A stretch of 64,000 nucleotides of DNA from Alteromonas sp. 1_MG-2023 (GTDB lineage Bacteria > Pseudomonadota > Gammaproteobacteria > Enterobacterales > Alteromonadaceae). The translations under genes and the position numbers were made by a program. Under the pieces are notes generated by a model, which had not been told where the DNA came from, did not search any database, and saw nothing but the letters and a program-made list of their open reading frames with translations. Positions 38,416-46,390 of the stretch are shown here, one piece after another; position 1 is the first letter of the stretch; each line of letters starts with the position of its first letter. The stretch covers positions 1-64,000 of the forward strand of contig NZ_JAUOQH010000009.1 in the NCBI RefSeq assembly GCF_030547075.1, in the 5' to 3' direction.

Positions 38416-38421
38416 CATCAT

Positions 38422-38834
38422 CCTACTCAAAATAAGACACGCAATTTACTAGAAACGTTTTAAAAACGGATTAAAAGCCCAGCGCTGGCGAAGTCGGTAC
38501 TTAAGTCACATATCCAGACCGATTCGCGGTAGAAAACACGAGCTACCTATTTGATAAGCAGGTTATATGCCTTATTTTTAAGCTTAGCCATGCTGAATAA
38601 TGTGGGTTTACCGAGGACAAAGCGAGTTTACGCAATCCAATGGGGCTTTTGATTATGATAAGTTACGGCTAACGCGCGTATTCTGCTGGAATAAGGTTGG
38701 GGTATGGTCAAGCTGGGATATGGGGAAGCTGGAATCTGGGGGGAATAGAGCCGAGCTACAACTAATTTAATCCTATTGAGAGGGGGGAGGACTAAGCCAG
38801 GCTTCCGGCCTGTGCCTTAAAAAATTACCGACTT
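38422..38834. other. 413-base intergenic region
   Basis: Between the FAD-protein gene and cpxA, both on the minus strand, with no gene. It includes a degenerate 16-mer direct repeat (ATGGTCAAGCTGGGAT at 38704, ATGGGGAAGCTGGAAT at 38720) and a CAGGC/GCCTG hairpin near 38798-38812 with no clear T tract for cpxA. The promoter of the FAD protein gene should lie here. Confidence 0.45.
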
Positions 38835-40187
38835 TTACGAGGTGGACTTTTGATTCACTGGCAGCAACATTTCTACTTTCAAGCCACCATCAACCGGGCT
38901 AGACATTCGTAAGGTTCCACCATGTTTCTCAATGGCTTTTTTCGCAATACTCAAGCCTAGGCCAAAACCTGATGTATGCATTTGATTGCCTGCACGGTAG
39001 AAAGGTTGGAGTAGTTTTTCTATTTCATCACTATCAACACCAGGGCCATGGTCGCGTACGGTAATAATCACAGTGTTGTGCTGTTTTTTTGTGGTTACTT
39101 CAACAAGCTCGCCCTTAGCTGAATACTTACAAGCGTTGCCGATAATATTTTCTAATGCTTGATGCAGGGCTTCTTCATACCCTGAAATGGCTACATTTGG
39201 ATCGCACTCAATATTGAGTGGTATACCAAGGTAATTTACCGCCATGTCATCAGCTATACGTTCGCAAAGGGCGTTAATATCGCAATCTTCTGGTACCGGA
39301 GTCCCTTTTTCTAGTTTTGAATAATCTAGAATTTGCTGAATAAGCGCATCCATACGCAAACAATCATTATGAATTTGCTTCACGTGCCGACTTTCAGGCG
39401 TGTGTTGCTCAATAATGGCAGCGGATGCTTGTAAACGAGCAAGCGGCGCACGAAGCTCATGAGATACATCGTGCAACAACTGTTGCTGAGTGGTAGCGGC
39501 TTGATGAGTTTTGTTTACCATAAAACTAATATCAGCAGCTAAATCTCCTAGTTCATCACCACGAGCCATGATGGCTTTAGGGGGCGTAGCAACTTCTTGT
39601 TGATTGGCATAACGGCGGCTAAATGCGCCAAGGTAGTTAATGGGACGGACAATTCCCCAGCTTAACAACGCACTTACCAAGGCAGAGGCAATAAAAATGA
39701 GCACAAATTGCAACGATTGGAATCGATACAACACCTGTTTATAAATTCGGGGTGTTTCTGGCAAGCGAGTTTCAACCCGATAAGGCAGTTCAGATAGGCC
39801 GTAAATTAATTTTACCGTGCGATCCCTTTGGGGCACTTTGTTCATGCGAAAGTGATAAATGGTTCTTCCAGTGTTATCCGAGATTGACATAGGGATAAGC
39901 TCGCTACGACGCCGGACGTTCTGATTCATCCAGTCTTTTATTTTGCCTTTGGGTACGTTCCCGCTAGCTAAATCTTGTTCATAACGCCATACAATTCGCT
40001 CGGCTTGGCTAATAACACCATTAAAATAACGCTGGTTGTATTCATCAGAAGTGTACTTGCTGACCAAGACATACCCTGTGGCAGTCATCACCAATAAACT
40101 CGCCAACCAGAATGTAAGGAATATTCGCCAAAACAAACGCTTGAAACCGAAAGTGTGTTTTATTGAATGCCAAACTTCTGCTCGCAT
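38835..40187 (-). CDS. cpxA: CpxA-type envelope-stress sensor histidine kinase
   Basis: The 450-residue protein has two membrane segments (about 20-44 and 158-180) flanking a periplasmic sensor region, a HAMP linker, a HisKA motif HDVSHELRAPLARLQ (phospho-His), and an ATPase domain with ENIIGNACKYS and GFGLGLSIAKK. It autophosphorylates and passes phosphate to CpxR upon envelope stress. The gene follows cpxR by 13 bases, and the pair diverges from cpxP, supporting the assignment. Confidence 0.9.
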   Translation of the reverse strand: MRAEVWHSIKHTFGFKRLFWRIFLTFWLASLLVMTATGYVLVSKYTSDEYNQRYFNGVISQAERIVWRYEQDLASGNVPKGKIKDWMNQNVRRRSELIPMSISDNTGRTIYHFRMNKVPQRDRTVKLIYGLSELPYRVETRLPETPRIYKQVLYRFQSLQFVLIFIASALVSALLSWGIVRPINYLGAFSRRYANQQEVATPPKAIMARGDELGDLAADISFMVNKTHQAATTQQQLLHDVSHELRAPLARLQASAAIIEQHTPESRHVKQIHNDCLRMDALIQQILDYSKLEKGTPVPEDCDINALCERIADDMAVNYLGIPLNIECDPNVAISGYEEALHQALENIIGNACKYSAKGELVEVTTKKQHNTVIITVRDHGPGVDSDEIEKLLQPFYRAGNQMHTSGFGLGLSIAKKAIEKHGGTLRMSSPVDGGLKVEMLLPVNQKSTS

Positions 40188-40200
40188 TATTCTGCTAGCC

Positions 40201-40959
40201 TTATTGTTCTTGATCTGAAGGGGTTGAATGTGCAGAGCCTGACGATGCAGAACTTGAAGGCACAGTCAGCATTTGATAGCCCACACCACGCACCGACTTG
40301 ATCACATCATTAATACCCGCCGCAGATAGCTTTTGACGTATACGACTTACGTGTACGTCCATGGCGCGATCATACGCTTCAAGCGGTCGGTTAAGCACTT
40401 CTTCTGTCATTTCTTGCTTAGTAATGGTTTGCCCAACGCGTTCCATTAATAGGCTTAATGCATTGAATTCTGCACCGGTAAGTGGAAGAGGTGTGTTATC
40501 TACTAACGCCGTTCTAGCGCCACTATCAAGTACAATGCCGTGAAGTTCAGCATGCACTACTGCCTGTGTTGGTGCGTTGCCATTTTGGGTACGGCGAATA
40601 ATGGCGCGGATGCGTGCGCCGAGTTCTCGTGGGTTACAAGGCTTCGCCAAGTAATCATCGGCCCCCATTTCTAAACCAAGAATTCTGTCTATGTCGTCAC
40701 CACGACCGGTTAGCATAAGAATAGGAGTCTGTTTTTTTGCGCGTACATTGCGCAGCACATCAAGGCCTGACATGCCGGGCATCATAATGTCTAACACTAC
40801 GGTGTCGAATTCATCGCTTTGCAATAAGCGCGCAATAGCAGCATCGCCACTGTTTAAGGTTTCAACTGCAAAACCGTCGGTCTGCAGAAATTCACTCAGT
40901 AGCGCGCAGAGTTCTGCGTCGTCATCTACCAATAAGATTTTATATTTTTCATTTTCCAT
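40201..40959 (-). CDS. cpxR: CpxR-type response regulator
   Basis: The 252-residue protein has a receiver domain (LLVDDDAELC, phospho-Asp in VVLDIMMPGMSG, Lys in ADDYLAKPCNPREL) and an OmpR/PhoB winged helix (about 145-232, with DVHVSRIRQKL and SVRGVGYQM). KPCNPRELGARIRAIIRR is characteristic of CpxR. A Ser-rich tail ends the protein. A CpxR box in the divergent promoter indicates autoregulation. Confidence 0.93.
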   Translation of the reverse strand: MENEKYKILLVDDDAELCALLSEFLQTDGFAVETLNSGDAAIARLLQSDEFDTVVLDIMMPGMSGLDVLRNVRAKKQTPILMLTGRGDDIDRILGLEMGADDYLAKPCNPRELGARIRAIIRRTQNGNAPTQAVVHAELHGIVLDSGARTALVDNTPLPLTGAEFNALSLLMERVGQTITKQEMTEEVLNRPLEAYDRAMDVHVSRIRQKLSAAGINDVIKSVRGVGYQMLTVPSSSASSGSAHSTPSDQEQ

Positions 40960-40999
40960 ATATTAAAGATTAACCGTTTTATTTTAGAGGCTTTTCAAC

Positions 41000-41014
41000 T
41001 TTACTGAACTTTAC
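41000..41014 (-). promoter_or_regulatory. perfect CpxR box between cpxR and cpxP
   Basis: The minus strand reads GTAAAGTTCAGTAAA, an exact GTAAA-N5-GTAAA. It sits 41 bases upstream of cpxR and 114 bases upstream of the cpxP start, placed to control both genes. Confidence 0.88.
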
Positions 41015-41127
41015 ACTAGCTTAACCCTACTTATCGAATCGTTTATGCATACTTAGCTCCGTTGATGAAACAAAACGTTTCCCCCATGTCATGCAGCATC
41101 ATGACCAAAACAAGTAGGAATATTAAG

Positions 41128-41607
41128 ATGAAAAAATTAATTGCCGGTGTTTTATTGAGTGCATGTATCGCCACTACTGCTTATGCAGGTGGTAAACATT
41201 CTGATGACCGTAAAGGTTCTGATTTCTTCCCCATTCACAAAATGACGAAGGTTCTAGATTTAACTGACGAGCAGCAAGATGCGCTAAAAGCCTTGAAAGC
41301 CGAACTTAAAGCGGACCGTAAAGCAAACCGCCCAGAGAAAGGCAGCGAAGACTCTTTCAGAGCGCAATTTAAGGCAGTCGATCCATCAGACGCTAATTAC
41401 GAGCAAGATCTAAACGAACTTGCAGACTTAAAAGCAGAAAAAGCGAAAGCACGCTTCCTTAAAATGGCCGATGTACGTGCAAAAGTGAGTGAAATTCTAA
41501 CTGACGAACAGCTTGAAAAGTTTGAGTCGATGAAAAACAAACGTGGCAAGCGCGGCGACCACAAAGGCGACCGTGGTGACAAGCGAGAAAGAAACAGCGA
41601 GTCGTAA
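41128..41607 (+). CDS. cpxP: CpxP/Spy-like periplasmic protein
   Basis: The 159-residue protein has a signal peptide ending TTAYA (about residue 20) and two LTxxQ motifs, DLTDEQQDAL and ILTDEQLEKF, that define the CpxP/Spy fold. The rest is helical and highly charged, ending in a Lys/Arg/Asp-rich tail. It would act as a periplasmic chaperone-like inhibitor of CpxA. TAGGAA upstream fixes the ATG at 41128. Its position opposite cpxRA, over a CpxR box, is as in enterobacteria. Confidence 0.86.
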   Translation: MKKLIAGVLLSACIATTAYAGGKHSDDRKGSDFFPIHKMTKVLDLTDEQQDALKALKAELKADRKANRPEKGSEDSFRAQFKAVDPSDANYEQDLNELADLKAEKAKARFLKMADVRAKVSEILTDEQLEKFESMKNKRGKRGDHKGDRGDKRERNSES

Positions 41608-41626
41608 TATAGACATTCGTTAGTCT

Positions 41627-41665
41627 CAAAACCCGGCGTCATTTTATGATGCCGGGTTTTTCTTT
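41627..41665 (+). terminator. rho-independent terminator of cpxP
   Basis: AACCCGGCGTCAT pairs with ATGATGCCGGGTT (one G-T pair), followed by TTTCTTTTT, 20 bases after the cpxP stop. Confidence 0.9.
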
Positions 41666-41754
41666 TTCAGTGTTAAAAGCGTGCGCTCTGCTGAACAAAG
41701 CACAAGACGATTAATTGTAAGTACACCAGTAGTTAACACGTCAGTAGGGTAACT

Positions 41755-41776
41755 TTTTCACGCGAGAGCGTGAAAG
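41755..41776. other. hairpin with GAGA tetraloop in the sodC upstream region
   Basis: TTTCACGC and GCGTGAAA pair perfectly around GAGA, about 180 bases before sodC and 150 bases after cpxP. No T tract follows, so it is more likely a leader or small-RNA structure, or a dyad operator. The rest of 41666-41956 shows no gene. Confidence 0.35.
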
Positions 41777-41956
41777 CCTTTCAACTGCCTCGCCCTATTG
41801 AACCCAGTAATAATACATCGTCAATTTGCTATAACCCAGTCTTTGCAAGGCTTCCGCGCTAGTTTTTGCTACATGCTGAATAAGTGGTTTGTTTTATGCT
41901 GCTATCTAACTAAGCCATTTGAAAGAATGAATTTTTTAATGGAGAAGGAGAACACC

Positions 41957-42547
41957 ATGAAGAAGCTTAAATTATCAGTATCTAAATTATCAGCACCAAA
42001 ACTGTCATCACTGAGCGTGCCAGCCCTTGTGGGCGCTATTTCGCTTGCGTTAAGCGCAAGTAGTTTCGCAGCCCATCATGAAGAAGATGGTAAAAAGATT
42101 ATGATGAATAATCTAAAAACAGGTGAAACTATCGGTAGTGTGATGGTAAGCAGCTACGATGACGATGGTGTAGTATTTACGCCTAAGTTATCAGGATTAA
42201 CCCCAGGTATTCACGGTTTTCATGTGCACGAAAACGGCGATTGCTCACCAGCAATAAAAGATGGTGAGAAAGTGCTAGGCGGTGCTGCCGGTGGTCACTT
42301 TGATCCCGAAGATACGGGTAGTCATAGTGTTCCTTGGTCAGAAGAGGGCCATGAAGGTGATTTACCTACCTTGTATGTTGATGAAGATGGTAATGCCACA
42401 CAGCCTGTATTCGCGCCAGAATTAGAGCTTGAAGATATTGAAGGTCGCGCCATTATGATTCATGCAGGCGGTGATAATTATTCAGACTTCCCAGCTAAAC
42501 TAGGCGGTGGTGGTGAGCGAGTAGCTTGCGGCGTGATTGGTAAATAA
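41957..42547 (+). CDS. sodC: periplasmic Cu/Zn superoxide dismutase
   Basis: The 196-residue protein has a long signal peptide ending SSFA (about residue 35), then the copper/zinc ligands in HGFHVHENGDC, GGHFDP and MIHAGGDNYSD, and the C-terminal GERVACGVIGK with the disulfide Cys. It removes superoxide in the periplasm. A strong AAGGAG fixes the ATG at 41957. The signal n-region carries a KLS repeat (15-bp units). It heads a run of exported redox-defence genes. Confidence 0.95.
   Translation: MKKLKLSVSKLSAPKLSSLSVPALVGAISLALSASSFAAHHEEDGKKIMMNNLKTGETIGSVMVSSYDDDGVVFTPKLSGLTPGIHGFHVHENGDCSPAIKDGEKVLGGAAGGHFDPEDTGSHSVPWSEEGHEGDLPTLYVDEDGNATQPVFAPELELEDIEGRAIMIHAGGDNYSDFPAKLGGGGERVACGVIGK
41969..42013. 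repeat. three 15-bp repeats in the SodC signal peptide
   Basis: AAATTATCAGTATCT, AAATTATCAGCACCA and AAACTGTCATCACTG are contiguous and in frame, encoding KLSVS-KLSAP-KLSSL. They lengthen the basic n-region of the signal peptide. Confidence 0.75.
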
Positions 42548-42716
42548 TTTCTTGTATTCAACCGGTTGCGGTGATGTGGGTGGTTTAAGGTAAAGTTTTA
42601 ATGCATTATTGTTTAAAGACTTGTGCCAATTGCTCTAGAGCTAACCGAGCTGATTGAGCGAAATTTATATCAGTATTTTCACTAATCCGAACGGGTTGTA
42701 ATACATTGTTAAATTT

Positions 42717-42743
42717 AAAAGCGGCAGAAATGCCGCTTTTTTG
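42717..42743. terminator. strong rho-independent terminator without an assigned gene
   Basis: AAAAGCGGCA-GAAA-TGCCGCTTTT is a perfect 10-bp stem with a GAAA loop, followed by TT on the plus strand. It lies 170 bases after sodC. It may terminate sodC or an unannotated small RNA in 42548-42716. Confidence 0.85.
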
Positions 42744-42793
42744 TGTTTGGGAGTATGTGTCATCAGTCTCTACGCTCCAGTGGAATTCAAAGA

Positions 42794-42854
42794 TGCCGTT
42801 ATACAAAGGAGCCGTTGTACAATGCCGTTATACATAGATTCTGTTATACAAAAG
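42794..42854. repeat. four degenerate copies of GCCGTTATACAAAG
   Basis: Copies start at 42795, 42811, 42824 and about 42841 (13-18 bp spacing); the second has GTAC and the last CTGTTATACA. It is non-coding, upstream of the thioredoxin-fold gene. Confidence 0.7.
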
Positions 42855-43054
42855 TGCTTGCTATTAAATGTATGGATTTACAGATGCTAAGTGTTAAGAG
42901 ATGTTTTGAGATTTAAAAATACTCAGGATTTTGAAGAAAGTTTTTGGAGTGAAACGACACGCTTGCGTTTTATAACAATGCCCCATTTAATAGAAGAAGT
43001 GAACACAAAACGTGATTCAGAGAGTGATTACAGAGAGCCTCTACAAGGAGAATG

Positions 43055-43645
43055 ATGGTGTTAAAAAATAGATTTGTGCCTAACGTGTTAAAGCCATTGG
43101 TCGCGATGTTGGCGTTAGCGCTATTTGTAAGTGCTGCAAGTGCAAGTGCAAGTGCCATTGTTGATTCCGGTGAAGCGGCAAGCGATGCGGCGGGCGTCAT
43201 AGCGAGCAGCACGGAAGCCGGTGTTGTAGACCAGGCACCAGACGCGGTAGGGGAAATCAGTGGCGAAGCATTACTAGCCCAGTTTCCTGCATTTATGAAC
43301 GAATATAAGTCGTATCAGCCCAGTAAAGCAGAATTGGAGGCAGTAGCTGCATTAGAGGATGACACGCTTTTGATACTTTTCGGCACTTGGTGTCACGATA
43401 GCGAAAGAGAAGTGCCGCGGCTTTTAAAAACCTTAGATGCTAGTGGGTTGGATGTGCCTAGGTTCACGTTGTTTGCTGTAGATAGGACAAAGCGCGATCC
43501 AGAAGGCATAGCAAAGAAACATGGGTTGAAATACACACCTACCTTTATATTGTTACGAGATGGTGAAGAAGTAGGGCGAGTAGTAGAGCGGGCCGATACA
43601 AGCTTGACGCAAGATTTGAAGGCATTAGCAGCTGCCGCTGAGTAG
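43055..43645 (+). CDS. exported thioredoxin-fold protein with atypical CHDS site
   Basis: The 196-residue protein has a signal peptide ending near ASASA (about residue 34) and an Ala-rich spacer (about 35-75), then a thioredoxin-like fold with LLILFGTWCHDSEREVPRL. The usual CxxC is replaced by C-H-D-S (Cys113), leaving one Cys; the cis-Pro is in YTPTFILLRDG. It is likely a monothiol redox or binding protein in the periplasm. Of two consecutive ATGs, the second (43055) has better spacing from AAGGAG. Confidence 0.8.
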   Translation: MVLKNRFVPNVLKPLVAMLALALFVSAASASASAIVDSGEAASDAAGVIASSTEAGVVDQAPDAVGEISGEALLAQFPAFMNEYKSYQPSKAELEAVAALEDDTLLILFGTWCHDSEREVPRLLKTLDASGLDVPRFTLFAVDRTKRDPEGIAKKHGLKYTPTFILLRDGEEVGRVVERADTSLTQDLKALAAAAE

Positions 43646-43714
43646 TTTTTAGACCTTTCATAAAGTCGTTCTCGTAGGTTCTTGTGCACACAATTGTGAC
43701 AAGTAACCAGCGTA

Positions 43715-43756
43715 AAAAAGCAGCCAAACTTGAATTAAGCTTGGCTGCTTTGTGTT
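43715..43756. terminator. bidirectional terminator between thioredoxin-fold gene and osmC
   Basis: AAAGCAGCCAA (43718-43728) pairs with TTGGCTGCTTT (43741-43751), with T/A-rich tracts on both sides. It serves the two convergent genes. Confidence 0.85.
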
Positions 43757-43828
43757 AATAAGAGCTGTATTTACAGTAAGCTACTGATAAGACGGGTTAC
43801 CTGTAAGCTTCACATATAGCTAACGATA

Positions 43829-44260
43829 TTACTGGTTTAGCTTGTACTCAAGGGTAATCTTGGTATCTAAAAGCTGTGAAACTGGGCAGTTATCTTTAGC
43901 TTCCTGCGCAATTTTAGTGAATTCATCTTCGCTGATCCCCTCGACTTTAGCATCTAAGCTTAGTGCTGATTGACTAATCTCGTAGCCATCGTCTGTTTTA
44001 TCAAGGCTGATTTTAGCTGTGGTATTCAATTCTCCATCGTCATAGCCTGCGCCAGATAATGCGAATGATAAAGCCATTGTGAAGCAACTGGCATGAGCAG
44101 CCCCAATTAACTCTTCAGGGTTGGTGCCTTTGGCATCTTCAAATCGTGTATTGAAACCATAAGGTTGGTTCGACAGTGCGCCAGTTTCCGTAGAAATACT
44201 GCCTTTGCCTTCTTTACCTAACGGCTTATAACTAGCGCTTCCAGATTTTACTATGCTCAT
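43829..44260 (-). CDS. osmC: OsmC-type hydroperoxide reductase
   Basis: The 143-residue protein has both peroxidatic Cys signatures of the OsmC/Ohr fold: AHASCFTMAL (about Cys59) and DNCPVSQLL (about Cys125). The N-terminal SGSASYKPLGKEGKGSISTE matches the OsmC branch rather than Ohr. It reduces organic hydroperoxides. A dyad AACCAAC-N7-GTTGGTT lies 24 bases upstream (44284-44304) and could be an operator. Confidence 0.9.
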   Translation of the reverse strand: MSIVKSGSASYKPLGKEGKGSISTETGALSNQPYGFNTRFEDAKGTNPEELIGAAHASCFTMALSFALSGAGYDDGELNTTAKISLDKTDDGYEISQSALSLDAKVEGISEDEFTKIAQEAKDNCPVSQLLDTKITLEYKLNQ

Positions 44261-44632
44261 TAATTTAATCCTTAATTGTGGTAAACCAACGAAATATGTT
44301 GGTTATAGAAAACATGTGATTAAGGTAATGCAAGTGCTCTGCCGAGCGGGCGAATCGCCTATAACCCTTGCCATGCCCGCATTGGTGGAATGTGCTGGAG
44401 TATTTGTAAACACTGGGCAACGGGGTGTTAGCCACTACCTTACAGGGCGCCGTGAAATAATTACTTGCGTGGCTGCATCGTTTTTTACTGGTGCCACGTA
44501 ATAAATATTGAAGGCAAATTGCCTAATGTGTAAACCGAAACAAAAGCCAAGTGAAAGATAAAACGGATATTCCCGTTCTACTAATACAAGGCAAAGTTAA
44601 TTTGCAGTGCAGTTTAAAATGATAGGGGCGTT
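44261..44632. other. 372-base divergent intergenic region
   Basis: Holds the dyad AACCAAC-N7-GTTGGTT (44284-44304) upstream of osmC. The open frame 44253-44501 on the plus strand has an unnatural composition and overlaps the osmC start, so I reject it. No other gene seen. Confidence 0.4.
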
Positions 44633-45226
44633 ATGAAACACATTTTACCTTTTGCAATATTAGTCGTATCGATGAGCAGCTTCACCAGTAAGGCAGATGA
44701 AACTATTCTGGCTGGAGGGTGTTTCTGGTGTATGGAGTCTGACTTTGAAAAGTTAGACGGCGTGACCGATGTGGTATCGGGCTTCACTGGAGGCAGTGTA
44801 TCGAACCCTACCTATAACGGTAATCACAAGGGGCACTACGAAGCGGTAAAAATCACATATGATGAAAACAAAGTATCGTATCGAGAAATACTTGATCATT
44901 ACTGGGTGAATATTGACCCTTTCGATGCCAAAGGGCAGTTTTGTGATAAAGGGGCTAGTTACTTAAGCGCAGTATTTGTGGCCAATGAGCAGGAGCGCGC
45001 TATTGCCCAAGAAACTAAGAGTGCAGTAGAAGCGAAATTCCCAAACCAAACGGTGGTTACGCCAATTTTAGATGCATCTAAATTTTACCCAATTAAAGGT
45101 GATGAAATTGGCCATCAAGATTTTTATAAGAAGAGCCCTGTACGCTATAAGCTATATCGCTGGAACTGTGGCCGCGATCAGCGATTAGAAGAAATTTGGG
45201 GTGATAAAGCGACTGGGAAGTCATAG
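44633..45226 (+). CDS. msrA: exported peptide methionine-S-sulfoxide reductase
   Basis: The 197-residue MsrA has the catalytic GGCFWCME (about Cys30), GHYEAVKITYD, and the substrate-contact EIGHQDFYKKSPVRY. A later Cys in YRWNCGRDQ could be the resolving residue. The N-terminal 21 residues form a signal peptide, so this copy repairs oxidised Met in the periplasm, unlike cytoplasmic MsrA. Confidence 0.93.
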   Translation: MKHILPFAILVVSMSSFTSKADETILAGGCFWCMESDFEKLDGVTDVVSGFTGGSVSNPTYNGNHKGHYEAVKITYDENKVSYREILDHYWVNIDPFDAKGQFCDKGASYLSAVFVANEQERAIAQETKSAVEAKFPNQTVVTPILDASKFYPIKGDEIGHQDFYKKSPVRYKLYRWNCGRDQRLEEIWGDKATGKS

Positions 45227-45414
45227 GGGCTGTATTAATTTAACTCGAAATAGACGCTGTTAAAGTAAATTTATTCAGAGGTCTGCTCTCTTTAACAGCG
45301 GTCTGTTTTTACTTTTATATAGTTATTTTTTCTTTATAGTTACACCTAAAGTATATGCCTTCGTCATTTAATACTAAATAGCGATGAAATTATAAAAGCG
45401 GCTGGAAGTAGTAC

Positions 45415-46203
45415 ATGAAGAAGTATGTTGTAATTAAGCTTATCTTGCTGTGTTTTAGTTTTTCATCCTATTTTGGCGTGGCGGAACAACACGAAAGGCC
45501 CTTGCCGCTAGATACAGACACGCTATTAACGACAGGCGGCAGCTACTATCCCTACGTCGATAAGAAAGCACACGACGGAGGCTGGTCAGTCTCTTTGGTA
45601 AAAGCTATTTTTCGGCATATGGATACGCCTATTTATATCGACAACTTGCCGTGGCAACGTGGTTATAAATGGGCTTTAGAAGGCAAGTACAAGGGCACCT
45701 TTCCTTACGTTTACACAGAAGAGCGAGCAAAGCTGTTTGTTTACTCTAGGCAAATAAACTCAATTCCAGTCAGAATATACACTTCGAAAGACATGGTGGT
45801 TAACTCACTATCGGATATAACGGGGGCGCGGCTATGTTTGCCTTATGGACATAGTTTAAGTAAAGAACAGTCTGAATTTATCGAAAAATATAAAATTGCT
45901 GTACAAAGAGCGGTTAACGCAGGTGGGTGTATTGCTCAAGTTTCAAAGGGTTGGGGGGAGATAGGTTTTACAAACGGATATTTACAGGGCGACCATAATT
46001 CAGAACTTTTTAACGTATTGGATGAGGTTAATATTATTGATATACCCGTAGCCACTATCCCGCTTTATTATATTGTGTCTCGAGAATTAGAAGATGCCCA
46101 AGCGCACATCGATGAATTTAATGCCGCGCTAGAATTTATCGAACGCTCAGGTGAGCGCCTCTTAATTGATGATCACTACGAATCGATCACTACGAATCGA
46201 TAA
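45415..46203 (+). CDS. periplasmic amino-acid-type substrate-binding protein
   Basis: The 262-residue protein has a signal peptide (about 1-23) and a SBP family 3-like fold (LTTGGSYYPYVDKK near the start; NLPWQRGYKWALEGKYKGTFPY; TGARLCLPYGHS). No ABC transporter genes are adjacent; in Alteromonadales such orphan proteins are common and not always transport-linked. The last codons have been changed by a 14-bp tandem duplication (46171-46198). Confidence 0.78.
   Translation: MKKYVVIKLILLCFSFSSYFGVAEQHERPLPLDTDTLLTTGGSYYPYVDKKAHDGGWSVSLVKAIFRHMDTPIYIDNLPWQRGYKWALEGKYKGTFPYVYTEERAKLFVYSRQINSIPVRIYTSKDMVVNSLSDITGARLCLPYGHSLSKEQSEFIEKYKIAVQRAVNAGGCIAQVSKGWGEIGFTNGYLQGDHNSELFNVLDEVNIIDIPVATIPLYYIVSRELEDAQAHIDEFNAALEFIERSGERLLIDDHYESITTNR
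46171..46198. repeat. exact 14-bp tandem duplication at the gene's 3' end
   Basis: GATCACTACGAATC occurs twice in tandem. Because 14 is not a multiple of three, the second copy is read in another frame and creates the present C-terminus ITTNR. Removing one copy restores a frame ending ITAHSPAD with a stop at 46224-46226. Confidence 0.9.
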
Positions 46204-46224
46204 CCGCTCACTCTCCGGCTGACT

Positions 46225-46291
46225 AAGTACCACAGAAACCAATTACTACCGCAGAGACTAATTACCACGGTGACTAATTATTACAGAGATT
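46225..46291. repeat. four degenerate 16-19 bp repeats
   Basis: Units of the form AATTAC[TC]AC[CG]G..GACT start near 46225, 46241, 46260 and 46276. They are non-coding, just downstream of the binding-protein gene. Confidence 0.6.
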
Positions 46292-46390
46292 AAGTATAAG
46301 AGTGCCTATTTACCAAAGCTTCTATATACAAGAGCGTCTAGGTTTATGAGAAACTATATGCTAGAGGAATGATAAAGAGGGAAGAGAACA

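Noticed and set aside
42606..42806. Minus-strand ORF between sodC and the thioredoxin-fold gene
   Set aside because: It runs across the perfect terminator at 42717-42743 and has no ribosome site. The C-terminal third looks mildly protein-like, but not enough to call.
44253..44501. Plus-strand ORF upstream of msrA
   Set aside because: It overlaps the osmC start, has no ribosome site and has an unnatural Cys-rich composition.
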